From NCBI RefSeq assembly GCF_020707215.1, contig NZ_JAJFET010000003.1, positions 124,001 through 188,000 on the forward strand: a stretch of 64,000 nucleotides of DNA, in the 5' to 3' direction. A program made the translations under genes and the position numbers. How positions within the stretch are numbered: the stretch's first letter is position 1; the number at the start of each line of letters is the position of its first letter. This document shows positions 52,114 through 61,144 of this stretch, one piece after another. A model generated the notes under the pieces. That model did no database searches. It saw only the letters and a list, made by a program, of their open reading frames with translations, and was not told the origin of the DNA. The DNA is from Sphingomonas sp. PL-96. Its GTDB lineage: Bacteria > Pseudomonadota > Alphaproteobacteria > Sphingomonadales > Sphingomonadaceae.

Positions 52114-53025
52114 TCATTCCTCCAAGCCGCGAAAAGGGGCGATGATCGCGTCGAGCAGAACGCGCAGGGGGGCTGCCATCTGACGCTGCTGCGGATAGCA
52201 CAGATAGAAGCCGGGGAACGGGACCGACCAGCGATCCAAGAGGGGGACGAGCCGGCCCTCGGCGATGGCGCCAGTCACCGCCTCCTCCTTCAGGAAGGCG
52301 ATGCCGACCCCCGCCACGGCCGCATCGAAGGTGAAGGCGCGACTGCTGGCGATGAGCGGTCCATCGACCGCGACGGAGAACCAGCGGCCGTCCTCGAAGA
52401 ACTCCCAGGCGTAGGGCCCTTCCTGCCCGGGCCAGCGCCAGCGGATGCAGCGGTGGTCGAGCAGGTCCTTGGGTGTCTGCGGCACCCCATGTTCGGCGAG
52501 ATAGCCGGGCGAGGCGACGGCGAGCTGCCGGATGTCGCCACCCAGGCGGACCGCGACCATATCTCGCTCGATGACCTCGCCGATGCGGATCGCCGCGTCA
52601 TAGCCGTTCGCCACGATGTCGACGACCGTGTCGTCGATGGTCAGGTCGAGGAGGATCTCCGGGTTGGCGCGCGTGAAGGCGGGCAGGATTGGCGCCACGA
52701 ACATCTCGGCGGCGGCATGGAAGCAGTGCATCCGCACCGTACCGGCGGGGCGACCACTTGCGCCTCGCGCATGATCCAACGCGCCCGACAGGGTGGCCAG
52801 CGCCGGGGCGGTTTCGGCGAGCAGCGCGGCACCAGCCTCGGTCGGCGAGACGCTCCGCGTGGTCCGGTTGAGCAGGCGGACGCCCAGTCGCTCCTCCAGA
52901 CCCCGCACCATCTGGCTGAGCGCCGAGGGCGATACCCCCAGAACTTGGCTTGCGCGCGTGAAGCTCCGCTGCTCGGCCACGGCGGCGAACCCCCGCAGGG
53001 CGCCAAACTCACTCGGGTGGATCAT
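52114..53025 (-). CDS. LysR-family transcriptional regulator
   Basis: 303 residues. Winged helix GALRGFAAVAEQRSFTRASQVLGVSPSALSQMVRGLEERLGVRLLNRTTRSV, effector domain about 90-300 ending in PLRVLLDAI. Divergent from the SDR pair at 53.1-54.7 kb with a 104-bp gap, so it probably regulates them. Confidence 0.92.
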   Translation of the reverse strand: MIHPSEFGALRGFAAVAEQRSFTRASQVLGVSPSALSQMVRGLEERLGVRLLNRTTRSVSPTEAGAALLAETAPALATLSGALDHARGASGRPAGTVRMHCFHAAAEMFVAPILPAFTRANPEILLDLTIDDTVVDIVANGYDAAIRIGEVIERDMVAVRLGGDIRQLAVASPGYLAEHGVPQTPKDLLDHRCIRWRWPGQEGPYAWEFFEDGRWFSVAVDGPLIASSRAFTFDAAVAGVGIAFLKEEAVTGAIAEGRLVPLLDRWSVPFPGFYLCYPQQRQMAAPLRVLLDAIIAPFRGLEE

Positions 53026-53129
53026 GCCGGCAACGAAGCATCATGAAGCTCAGCTTACAAGCTTGCGAAGCAATGAGCAGATTATCCCCGATCTGTGCAG
53101 CTTCATATCTACTGGCGAAGGAGACAGAC

Positions 53130-53957
53130 ATGAAGACCTGGTTCATCACCGGCATCTCGCGCGGCTTGGGCAAGGCGCTTGCGGAAGCGGCGCTGGCGCG
53201 GGGCGATACCGTCATCGGTACCGTGCGTGACGGCAAGCCGAGCATCGCGCCCGGTAACGGCACGCTGCACATCCTGACGCTCGACGTAGCGAACGCGGAT
53301 GCAGTCGCGCCTGCGGTCGCAGAAGCGTTCGGCAAGACCGGACGGATCGATGCGCTGGTCAACAATGCCGGCTACGGCTTGCTCGGCGCGATCGAGGAGG
53401 CGACCGGCGCCGAGGTCGAGCGCCTGTTCGACGTCAACGTCTTCGGACCCTTCCGCCTGATCCGGGCGGCGCTGCCGCGGCTGAGGCAGCAGGGGGCCGG
53501 GCACATCATCAACATCACCTCGATCGCGGATCGCGCGCCGATGGCGTCGTCTGGCATGTACGCGGCGGCGAAAGCCGCCATGGAGGGCCTGTCGCAAAGC
53601 CTCAGCCAGGAGGTCGCGCCGTTCGGGCTGAAGGTCACCGCGATCGCTCCCGGTGGCTTCCGGACCGACTTCCTCACCGACCACTCGGTTCGCCGCAGCC
53701 AGGCGGCCGACGCCTATGCCGACAGCGTGGGCAAGTCGCTCGCCTATCTCGGTTCCATCGCCGGACGCCAGCCTGGCGATCCGCAGCGGGCGGCGTCGGC
53801 GATCCTGACACTGGCGGACGCTCCCGAGCCGCCCCTTCACCTGCTGCTCGGCAGCGATGCGCTGCGCCGCGCTCGCGAGAAGCTCGATGCGGTGATTGAC
53901 GAGATCGACCGTTGGGAAGATCTCACCCGCTCCACCGACTTTCCGGAGGGCGAGTAA
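53130..53957 (+). CDS. Short-chain dehydrogenase/reductase
   Basis: 275 residues; ATG 53130 follows AAGGAGA. Cofactor loop TGISRGLG (8-15), LVNNAGYG, catalytic serine in INITSIADR and the tyrosine/lysine pair in YAAAKAAMEG, then PGGFRTDF. Matches the classical SDR set acting on alcohols or ketones with NAD(P). Substrate unknown. The stop shares one base with the next SDR start. Confidence 0.92.
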   Translation: MKTWFITGISRGLGKALAEAALARGDTVIGTVRDGKPSIAPGNGTLHILTLDVANADAVAPAVAEAFGKTGRIDALVNNAGYGLLGAIEEATGAEVERLFDVNVFGPFRLIRAALPRLRQQGAGHIINITSIADRAPMASSGMYAAAKAAMEGLSQSLSQEVAPFGLKVTAIAPGGFRTDFLTDHSVRRSQAADAYADSVGKSLAYLGSIAGRQPGDPQRAASAILTLADAPEPPLHLLLGSDALRRAREKLDAVIDEIDRWEDLTRSTDFPEGE

Positions 53958-54709
53958 TGAGCGGCGTGCCCGACAGCTGGAGCCTCGCCGGTCAGGTGGC
54001 GGTGGTCACCGGTGCCGCGCGTGGCATCGGGCGTGAGACGCTGCGCCTGCTCGTGGAGCGCGGTGCACGGGTGGTGGCAACCGACATCCGCGAGGACGTC
54101 GATGCGCTGGCGAGCGAGCAGGTAGCGCTCTTGCGCGCCGATGCGAGTGACGAGGAGGCGGTGCGGGCCACCATGGCGCTCGCACTGGAGCGGTTCGGGC
54201 GGCTCGACATCCTGGTCGGCAATGCCGGGCGCACGCTGAACAAGCCGCTGGTCGAGACGAGCGTGAGCGAGTGGGACTCCATCCTCGCCACCAATGCTCG
54301 CGGCGCATTCCTGCACCTGCGCGAGGCAGGGCGGATCATGGCGACGCAGGGCAGCGGAGCGATCGTCGCCGTCGCATCAGTGGTCAGCGCCGTCGGCATG
54401 CGCGACACCGCCGCCTATTCCGCCTCCAAGGGCGCGATCGCCCAACTCGTGAAGACCGCGGCTCTCGACCTTGGAACACGCGGCGTTCGCGTCAACGCGG
54501 TGGCGCCGGGAGTGGTCGCCACCAAGATCTTGGGAGGCATCGTCCCGGATAGCCGCGAGACGCTGGCGAGCTACGGCAAGGTTCATGCGCTCGGTCGGGT
54601 CGCCGAGCCTGCGGAGATTGCAGAAGTCATCGCCTTCCTCGCCTCACCGGCGGCAAGCTTCGTGACTGGAGCCCTCGTCATGGCCGACGGCGGCTACACA
54701 GCGATGTAG
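53957..54709 (+). CDS. Short-chain dehydrogenase/reductase
   Basis: 250 residues. TGAARGIG, LVGNAGRT, serine in VAVASVVSA, YSASKGAIAQL and VNAVAPGVVATK, ending in VMADGGYTAM, the standard classical SDR architecture of 250 residues. Translationally coupled (TAATGA) to the upstream SDR, so the two may act in sequence. Confidence 0.92.
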   Translation: MSGVPDSWSLAGQVAVVTGAARGIGRETLRLLVERGARVVATDIREDVDALASEQVALLRADASDEEAVRATMALALERFGRLDILVGNAGRTLNKPLVETSVSEWDSILATNARGAFLHLREAGRIMATQGSGAIVAVASVVSAVGMRDTAAYSASKGAIAQLVKTAALDLGTRGVRVNAVAPGVVATKILGGIVPDSRETLASYGKVHALGRVAEPAEIAEVIAFLASPAASFVTGALVMADGGYTAM

Positions 54710-55143
54710 CGGAGCGATAGCTTTCAGAAGACTGGCAAGCGGCGACGAGTGGTCGGCTGCGGACGTTCGTCACCGGGGGCTCAGTTGCATATGTGCTAAG
54801 TTTCGCAACGCCGGTGCAGGCGCATTCGACTGCCGGCGTAGCTGTCGCGAATGTCGGACGTGAAGTAGGCGGTTTCGATACACATCAGCAGCACGCCCGC
54901 CCCGGCTATACTGCTGGCTCCCCAGGATGCCAGTGCTCGGCTTCATTAGCTGAGCCGCAGACGGCCGCAGCTGAGATGAATGGATGGCGGCTTTCGGGGA
55001 GCTGAGAACCAGTCCTGAGTGACCGCCTATGGGTCCTTGCAGCCGCGAAGCTGCCTGGCAGCTAACGCCCAATAGTGGACGTTCAGGGTGTCCTTGCGCA
55101 GCCTGATTGCGGTCACCCATTCAGGCGAGCATACAGTTCCCCG
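54710..55143. repeat. Gene-less stretch with a family G repeat
   Basis: Family G copy at 54976-55051 (ATGAATGGATGGCGGCTTTC, ending CGCCTATGGGTCC). At 54840-54895 a weak, partial family H-like segment begins GCTGTCGCGAATGTC. No gene. Confidence 0.45.
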
Positions 55144-55365
55144 ATGTTCATCGAACGCGCCTACGCAGAACGAGAGAGCCTATCTGATCGCGATCTAGAG
55201 CGGCTTCGTGCCAGCCTTGTTGATCAGGTGCAGCGTTATGAAGACGCAATTCGCGGCTACTCGCCCACAAAGATGGGAAAGCACGGAAAGCCGTTTCTCG
55301 CGGGCCTTCGCCAAAAAGTAGCTGATGTTGACGCCGCCATAGAAGCGCGACGGAGCGGCGGTTAA
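55144..55365 (+). CDS. Hypothetical small protein
   Basis: 73 residues from ATG 55144. Charged and helical (ESLSDRDLERLRASLVDQVQRYEDAIRG, then KVADVDAAIEARR), with no signal peptide. No recognised family. Flanked on both sides by intergenic repeats. Confidence 0.5.
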   Translation: MFIERAYAERESLSDRDLERLRASLVDQVQRYEDAIRGYSPTKMGKHGKPFLAGLRQKVADVDAAIEARRSGG

Positions 55366-55640
55366 GCGGAACTTGCCTTCCGAAAGCTGCCGTTCCGCTT
55401 CCACCCAATGCAAGACATTCGCGCGGCCGGTCTCGCCGCCGGAAGCTGCCGCGCGAGGACCTTAACGAATGACCGAAGTTGGGGAGCGGGAAGGGCAGTC
55501 TCAATGGCCGACTATGGGTCTGTTGCCCCTCAAGCTGCCGATCGGCTTCCGCCCGCTTGCAGACGTTCGGCCCCTGCGGCGCCTCGCGCCATAGCGGACG
55601 TTCCGTTTTGCAACTGCGTAAACAGAGCTAAGGTGCGAGA
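55366..55640 (+). repeat. Intergenic region with a family G repeat
   Basis: Copy at 55469-55540 opens ATGACCGAAGTTGGGGAG and closes CAATGGCCGACTATGGGTC. A further GCGGACGTTCCGTTTTGC segment lies near 55595. Confidence 0.5.
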
Positions 55641-56588
55641 ATGTTCCGCGCCCCTGTCGCCGCCCTGATCCTCTTCACCACCTCACCGGCTCTTGCCGCC
55701 ACGAATGCAACGGGTTGCTGGGCCTTAGAGGCAAGCGACACAGTGTTGATGCGGTTCGAAGTCGCACGCACGCCAGCGGGCTAAATTGGAAAGTGGCTAC
55801 GCCCGACACACTTCTTCTCAGATGGCGCCAGCTTTTCGCGCGTCGCGGGTCCGGCAATCGAGCGAGTTGCAAAAGCGGCGCGCGACGTTCCGGGAGGCGT
55901 GGAGCTGACCTTCGATGATCCAGCGCCTGACTCGGTCCCAGACGCTTTTGTCATTCGTCCCGAAGGCGATCACGCCCAACTCAGTTATATCGCCTTCGGG
56001 AGCGAGCCGGCGATGCTAAAGCGCGTTTCATGTCAAACCACACTTGGCGGATGGGATGCTACCCGCACCTATGTGCAGACGCTGCAGCGGCCTACGAATT
56101 CTGAGATGACTGCGATTTTCGATGCCGATCAAGCTGCGCGTTCTACAACACGCGCCATCAACTGGAAAGTCGTAGATACCGAAGACGAAAAGAGACGTGT
56201 ACGCACCCAAGTCTTGCTTGACGCGGGCAAGCTACAAAGCGCGGATGATTTTTATCATGCCGCTTTTATCTTCCAGCATGGACATAAGGGAAGCGATTAC
56301 CTGAAAGCACATGCACTGGCGGTTATAGCTGCTGCACGAGGAAAACCCGCAGCCACTTGGATTGCCGCCGCGACACTCGATCGGTACCTTCAGGCTATCG
56401 GTCAGCCGCAAATCTATGGGACGCAGTTCTCCAACAGGAACGACGGTTGGACACAAGAGCCTTATCAGCAGAGCATCCTTCCCGACGCGCTGAGGAAAGC
56501 GTCCCGCGTTCCGACGCTGAGCGAACAGGAGCAGCAGCGTTTGGAGTACGAGAAGCAAGCGGCGAGCGCCGGTGGGGAAGTTCCCTGA
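55641..56588 (+). pseudogene. Secreted DUF6624-like protein with in-frame stop
   Basis: An ATG at 55641 opens a signal peptide (FRAPVAALILFTTSPALAA) and 47 codons, then TAA at 55782-55784. The same frame continues without break for 267 further codons, ending at 56588. The latter half carries ADDFYHAAFIFQHGHKGSDYLKAHALAV and WIAAATLDRYLQAIGQPQIYGTQF, typical of DUF6624 proteins. A single stop separates leader and body, so this is an inactivated gene or a sequence error. A GTG at 55899 could start a leaderless remnant. Confidence 0.75.
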
Positions 56589-56763
56589 GAACGCGGGTTT
56601 GGCCATCGAATGCCGCATTAGCGGCCGGTCGCCTTTCCACCCAGGCCTTGCCATTCAGCTGTGGCGACCGGGTACCCGACAATGGCCGCGACCTCGCGAT
56701 TAACGGACGGCGGTATTCCGACAGCGTTCAGGTCACGCTGAGCGTCTGCAAGTGATACCGTGG

Positions 56764-58098
56764 ACGGCTCTCCAACCCTCCCGCAGGATGATCTGCGGAG
56801 AGCCGGAAGGAGAACCGCAATGGGAAGCGTCACGACGATAGGTCTCGATCTCGCGAAGAACATGTTCCAGGTGCACGGAGTTGACGCGGAGGGCGTGGCG
56901 GTGATCCGCCAGCGGCTGACCCGCGGGCGCCTGCTGAAGTTCTTTGCCAAGCTGCCGCCGTGCTTGATCGGCATCGAGGCCTGCGCGACATCGCATTATT
57001 GGGCACGCGCGCTGGTTACGCTTGGGCACGACGTAAAGCTCATGCCGGCGCAGTACGTGAAGCCGTACGTCAAGCGGGGCAAGAACGACGCGGCTGATGC
57101 CGAGGCGATCTGCGAGGCGGTGACGCGGCCGACGATGCGCTTCGTCGGGATCAAGTCGCCCGAGCAGCAGAGCGCGATGATGCTGCACCGTGTCCGTCTG
57201 ATCCTCAACCGGCAGCGTACGCAGCTGCCGAGCGCGATGCGGGCGCACCTGGCCGAGTTCGGGATCGCGGCGCCGATCGGCAGGAGCGGGATCGAGCAGC
57301 TCCTCGACGTGATTGCTGATCCGACTGACGAGCAGGTACCAGCCGATGCTCGGTTTTGCTTGGAGATGCTGGCGGCTCAGCTGCGCATCGTGAAGGAGCA
57401 GATACTTGAGAACGACCGCCGGATCCTGGCGAGTGCACGCGAGACCGAGCTTGGCCGCCGGCTGATGGAGATACCCGGCGTCGGTCCGCTGCTCGCCAGC
57501 GCCATCGTCGCCACCGTGCCTGATCCCGCGATCTTCCGTTCAGGCCGCAACCTCGCTGCGTGGATCGGCCTGGTACCCCGGCAGAACTCCAGCGGTGGTA
57601 AGGAGCGGCTGGGCGGGATCACCAAGGCCGGACACCAGTATCTGCGCCAGATGCTCATCGTCGGCGCCATGGCGGTGGTGCGCTACGCCGAGCGGAACGG
57701 GGCCAAGCGGCCCTGGCTCGTGCAACTGCTCGCCAGGCGGAAGACCAAGGTCGCGGCGGTTGCGCTCGCCAACAAGAACGCCCGCATGATCTGGGCGCTG
57801 ATGGCCAGCGGCGAACGCTATCGCGAGCCGCAGGTTGCATAAGGAACACGGCGTGGGCGACCGCGCCTGACGAGGTTGGAAACGGCGATCAGGAGCTAAT
57901 GCAACAAGCCGGTTGAACCGCCGGATCGGGAAAACCCACAATGACCCAAGCGCATCAAGCGCGTGAAAGTGATCGGGACCCGAAACGCGCGAATGGCATT
58001 ACGGCCAGCGGCACCATGCGCCGCACCAACAGGTCGGCACATGGCCGCACCAACCAGCGAAGCAGAGCCTCTGAATAACCTTGCCAACGGAGAGCCGT
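56764..58098 (+). mobile_element. IS110/IS1111-type insertion sequence
   Basis: A 340-codon transposase flanked by inverted 10-bp repeats, ACGGCTCTCC at 56764-56773 and GGAGAGCCGT at 58089-58098. Subterminal repeats of this kind mark the IS1111 group. The true tips lie a few bases outside. About 250 bp of non-coding DNA follows the gene, where IS110-family elements carry a structured RNA (in this group's relatives, a bridge RNA on one flank). The right edge is 24 bp from the end of the HxlR pseudogene. Confidence 0.7.
56820..57842 (+). CDS. IS110-family transposase
   Basis: 340 residues from ATG 56820. RuvC-like DEDD domain: D10 in IGLDLAKN, E53 in IGIEAC, D90 and D93 in KNDAADAEAI. C-terminal transposase_20 domain with IPGVGPLLASAIV and the AAWIGLVPRQNSSGGKERLG, ITKAGHQYLR segment with the conserved serine. 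Complete length for the family. Confidence 0.93.
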   Translation: MGSVTTIGLDLAKNMFQVHGVDAEGVAVIRQRLTRGRLLKFFAKLPPCLIGIEACATSHYWARALVTLGHDVKLMPAQYVKPYVKRGKNDAADAEAICEAVTRPTMRFVGIKSPEQQSAMMLHRVRLILNRQRTQLPSAMRAHLAEFGIAAPIGRSGIEQLLDVIADPTDEQVPADARFCLEMLAAQLRIVKEQILENDRRILASARETELGRRLMEIPGVGPLLASAIVATVPDPAIFRSGRNLAAWIGLVPRQNSSGGKERLGGITKAGHQYLRQMLIVGAMAVVRYAERNGAKRPWLVQLLARRKTKVAAVALANKNARMIWALMASGERYREPQVA

Positions 58099-58121
58099 CG
58101 ACACATGGGTCAACGTACCGA

Positions 58122-58510
58122 CTACTCCCGCGATTTATCGTACGCGGTCACTGCCTCTGCCATCGCCTGCTCCTGAGCAAGAGCCCAGGAACAGAGCGCT
58201 TCGAAGGGCTCGCGAAGCGAGTGGCCTAGCGACGTGATCGTATAGACCACGCCGATCGGAGTGGTCGGGATCACAGTGCGCGTAACCCGTCCATGACGTT
58301 CTAGGCGCTTCAGTGCATCGGCGAGCGACTTGTGTGTGATGTGCCGTCAAGCCGTCGCTTGATCTCGTTAAATCGCGCCGGCTGAGGACACAGCACGATT
58401 AGGATCATGATCGTCCATTTGTCGGCGATCTTTTCCAGCACGGGGCGGATGCGGGGCACGTCTATCATCGCTTTGCACGATAGGGCCTGCAGGTCGGTAT
58501 CGCTCGCCAT
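58122..58510 (-). pseudogene. HxlR-family regulator, frameshifted
   Basis: First half from 58510: VLEKIADKWTIMILIVL and RFNEIKRRLDG, the HxlR winged helix. The frame then meets a stop near 58312. In another frame the expected THKSLADALKRLERHGRV and IPTTPIGVVYTITSLGHSL follow, up to AYDKSRE and a stop at 58122. One small indel near 58340 accounts for it. The gene is divergent from an intact SDR, which it probably once regulated. Its 3' end abuts the IS1111-type element. Confidence 0.85.
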
Positions 58511-58542
58511 ATCTACGCTACTCCAGGTGCGTTCTTGATAGC

Positions 58543-58561
58543 AGATATGCTTCGTATATCT
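58543..58561. promoter_or_regulatory. Palindrome between the HxlR remnant and SDR
   Basis: AGATATGCTTCGTATATCT, arms AGATAT and ATATCT, midway between divergent genes; a likely operator for the (now broken) HxlR regulator. Confidence 0.65.
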
Positions 58562-58591
58562 GGTTCGCCATCTCGAACGGAAGGGCTGAAG

Positions 58592-59323
58592 ATGGCAAGA
58601 ATGGCAGGCAAGGTCGCGCTGGTGGTCGGTGGGGCGAAGGGGATTGGTCTCGCGACCGCTCGCGGGCTGGCAAAGGAAGGGGCTACGGTCCTTCTGACCG
58701 GACGTCAGTCACACGAAGTCGCTGATGCGGCTGAGAGCATCGGTCCATCGGCGCACGGTATCGAAGCCAACGCGGCGTCCCAAGGCGATCTTGAGCGGGT
58801 CGTGGCCGAGACCACGCGTCTACATGGTCGCATTGACGCGCTGGTGCTGAACGCCGGATTGTCGGAGCCGGCAACGATCGTCGAGGAGACCGGCGAGCAT
58901 TTCGATCGGCACTTCGCCGTCAACGTGCGTGGCGCGCTGTTTGGGATCCAGGCGGCGCTGCCCGTGCTAAGCGACGGAGCATCCGTGGTGCTGGTCGGCT
59001 CGATCGCCGACGTGATGGGCGTGACGCCGTTCAGTACTTACGGAGCTACCAAGGCGGCACTGCGCTCCTATGCGCGCAGCTGGGCGGCCGAGCTCGCGCC
59101 GCGTCGCATCCGTGTCAACGTCGTCGCGCCGGGGCCGACCGACACGGACATGATGGCTGCGGTGTCCGAGGAGATGCGGCAGATGCTCATAGAGCCCATT
59201 CCACTCGGCCGCATGGCGCGCGCTGACGAGGTCGCGTCCGCTGCCGTGTTTCTCCTCAGCGACGAAGCAAGCTTTATCACCGGCGCCGAGCTCTGCGTCG
59301 ATGGAGGCATGCGACAGGTGTAG
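58592..59323 (+). CDS. Short-chain dehydrogenase/reductase
   Basis: 243 residues; ATG 58592 follows GGAAGG. GGAKGIG, LVLNAGLS, serine in VLVGSIADVMG, YGATKAALRS, VNVVAPGPTDTDM and the end ELCVDGGMRQV. A classical SDR of unknown substrate. With its HxlR regulator broken it may be expressed constitutively or not at all. Confidence 0.92.
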   Translation: MARMAGKVALVVGGAKGIGLATARGLAKEGATVLLTGRQSHEVADAAESIGPSAHGIEANAASQGDLERVVAETTRLHGRIDALVLNAGLSEPATIVEETGEHFDRHFAVNVRGALFGIQAALPVLSDGASVVLVGSIADVMGVTPFSTYGATKAALRSYARSWAAELAPRRIRVNVVAPGPTDTDMMAAVSEEMRQMLIEPIPLGRMARADEVASAAVFLLSDEASFITGAELCVDGGMRQV

Positions 59324-59434
59324 CGAAATGAAGGCGGCGTCTGACGCATAGATCGGCTGGACCGCGCGCTCACCGTCGCTCGTCGACAGCAGCGGGCGAG
59401 ATCGGCCGATCCGGCCGGAAGTCCTCCTGAACCA

Positions 59435-59491
59435 ATGACTGAAGTAGGGCGGCGAGGAACAAGCCGCGAATGTCTGGATGTGCGTCGCGAG
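59435..59491 (+). repeat. Family G repeat copy
   Basis: Opens ATGACTGAAGTAGGGCGG and includes AGCCGCGAATGTC; it lies directly past the recombinase gene end. Confidence 0.45.
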
Positions 59492-59496
59492 CCTGC

Positions 59497-60129
59497 TCAG
59501 ATTTCGGTTCGCTCCGACAACTCTAGGGCGTCTTCGACATCGACTCCAAGGTAGCGGACGGTGCTTTCAATCTTGGCGTGACCAAGGAGGATCTGAACGG
59601 CACGGAGGTTGCCCGTCGCCTTGTAAATGATGGAAGCCTTCGTGCGCCGAAGCGAGTGAGTGCCGTACTCCTCGGGCTGGAGGCCAATGCCAGTAACCCA
59701 TTCGCGAACGAGGCGCGCGTACTGCCTTGTACTCATATGGCCCATGTAGTCGTTCCGTGACGGGAAAACAAAGTCGTTCAGTGTCCCGCCGCGGCGCTCA
59801 AGCCAGACCAGCAGTGTTCTCCGGGCTGGCTCGACCAATTGGAACTGCACGGGCTGCTTCGTCTTCTGCTGCACCACAACGGCCCGTTCACGGATGCGCC
59901 CGCCAGCTACGATGTCACCGATACGCACCTTTACCACGTCACATCCGCGCAGCTTGCTGTCGATTGCAAAGTCGAATAGCGCTCGATCACGCAGCCTTCC
60001 GTGCTGATCAAGCCAGAAGCGGATGCTCCATACCTGCTGTGCTTTCAACGCCCGCTTGGCGCCGATGGCGCGGCCTTCATTCCAAGGTCTAAGCTCGTGA
60101 TAGGCGGGGTCCAACGACGAACGCCCCAT
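59497..60129 (-). CDS. Tyrosine recombinase/integrase
   Basis: 210 residues. Catalytic set: arginine in SKLRGCDVVKV, HSLRRTKASI, LLGHAKIESTVRYLG with the tyrosine. The usual N-terminal SAM-like domain is reduced to about 40 residues, typical of the short phage-type integrases annotated in many proteobacteria. It could belong to a small element in this degraded region, but no attachment repeats were found. Confidence 0.9.
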   Translation of the reverse strand: MGRSSLDPAYHELRPWNEGRAIGAKRALKAQQVWSIRFWLDQHGRLRDRALFDFAIDSKLRGCDVVKVRIGDIVAGGRIRERAVVVQQKTKQPVQFQLVEPARRTLLVWLERRGGTLNDFVFPSRNDYMGHMSTRQYARLVREWVTGIGLQPEEYGTHSLRRTKASIIYKATGNLRAVQILLGHAKIESTVRYLGVDVEDALELSERTEI

Positions 60130-60380
60130 CGCTCATCTCCATAATCCGAGTCGGCGATTCGATAGTAAGCAGACGCGGTGAGCAATTTGTTCAGAAGTGT
60201 GGTTGGTGGCTGCTACGTGTTTAGCTGGAACAGCTCGCGTTTAGAGGCCGAGCGGCTACCTTCGTCGATCAGGTCCGGCTGAACATCCATCTGAAAAAAC
60301 GTCCGGTTTCGGGGAACGGCTTATTATCGCGGGATGACCGAGAATGGCCTGCTAGCCTAGCAGCTGCGGAAACACCCGCC

Positions 60381-61055
60381 TTACTGTCCCATTTCCTCGA
60401 GGTAGAGGCTCTCCAGTTCTGATGCGGTGATATCTGCGGCGTTGATCATGCGCCGCAGTCGCCCCTCTCGCATCAGCCCAATCCGGGTGCCCACTTCTCG
60501 GGCGCGGAACAGGTCGTGCGTTACCATCAGGACGGCAGCGCCGGCGTCGCGTTGCCGGACCACCAGCGCGTGGAACTCCGCCGACGCCTGCGGATCGAGG
60601 CCCGAGGTGGGCTCGTCGAGCAGCAGCGCGCGCGCCTCCTTGGCGATCGCCAGCGCGATGCCGACCTTTTGCCTCATGCCCTTCGAGTAGCCAGCCGCCC
60701 TGCGATCCATCGCCGCCTCCGCCAGACCGGCTTGCGCCAGGCAACTGCGCAGATTGGTGGGCGATCGTTCGCCAATGCCCGAGAGCGCGGCGAAATAGGC
60801 GAGGTTTTCGAGGCCGGTCAGCTCGCCGAACAGCGCGATCTGCTCGGGCACATAGAGCAGCTTGCGCTTGGTGCCGACCGGATTCCGGCGCACGTCGACG
60901 CCGTCCACCCGTGCCTCGCCCGCGCTGGGATCGAGAAAGCCGAGGAAGAGATTGATCGTCGTGGTCTTGCCCGCGCCGTTGGCGCCCAGCAGGCAGACGA
61001 TCTCTCCCGATTCGACCCGCGGGTGCGCCGCCGCACGAAGGACGATAGGCGCCAA
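60381..61055 (-). pseudogene. ABC transporter ATPase lacking its native N-terminus
   Basis: The frame contains Walker A GANGAGKTTT, signature YSKGMRQKVG, Walker B ALLLDEPTSGLD and the switch histidine VTHD, so most of the ATPase domain is intact. Upstream of VESGEIVCLLG the usual first strands and the aromatic A-loop are missing; the frame reaches a stop about 17 codons above a weak TTG start. A different frame carries the start of another protein (MAKATPDYLERLGLNAAKV, from 61146), pointing to a rearranged junction near 61035-61050. No permease gene is adjacent. Confidence 0.65.
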
Positions 61056-61144
61056 CTCTGAAGGGGTCCGTGCTGGTCTTCAGGTCAATGACTTTAGCCG
61101 CATTGAGCCCTAAGCGTTCCAGATAATCTGGCGTGGCCTTGGCC

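Noticed and set aside
60349..60363. Palindrome CTGCTAG-C-CTAGCAG just past the ABC ATPase gene.
   Set aside because: One-base loop and no T run, so neither a terminator nor a clear operator for a nearby gene.
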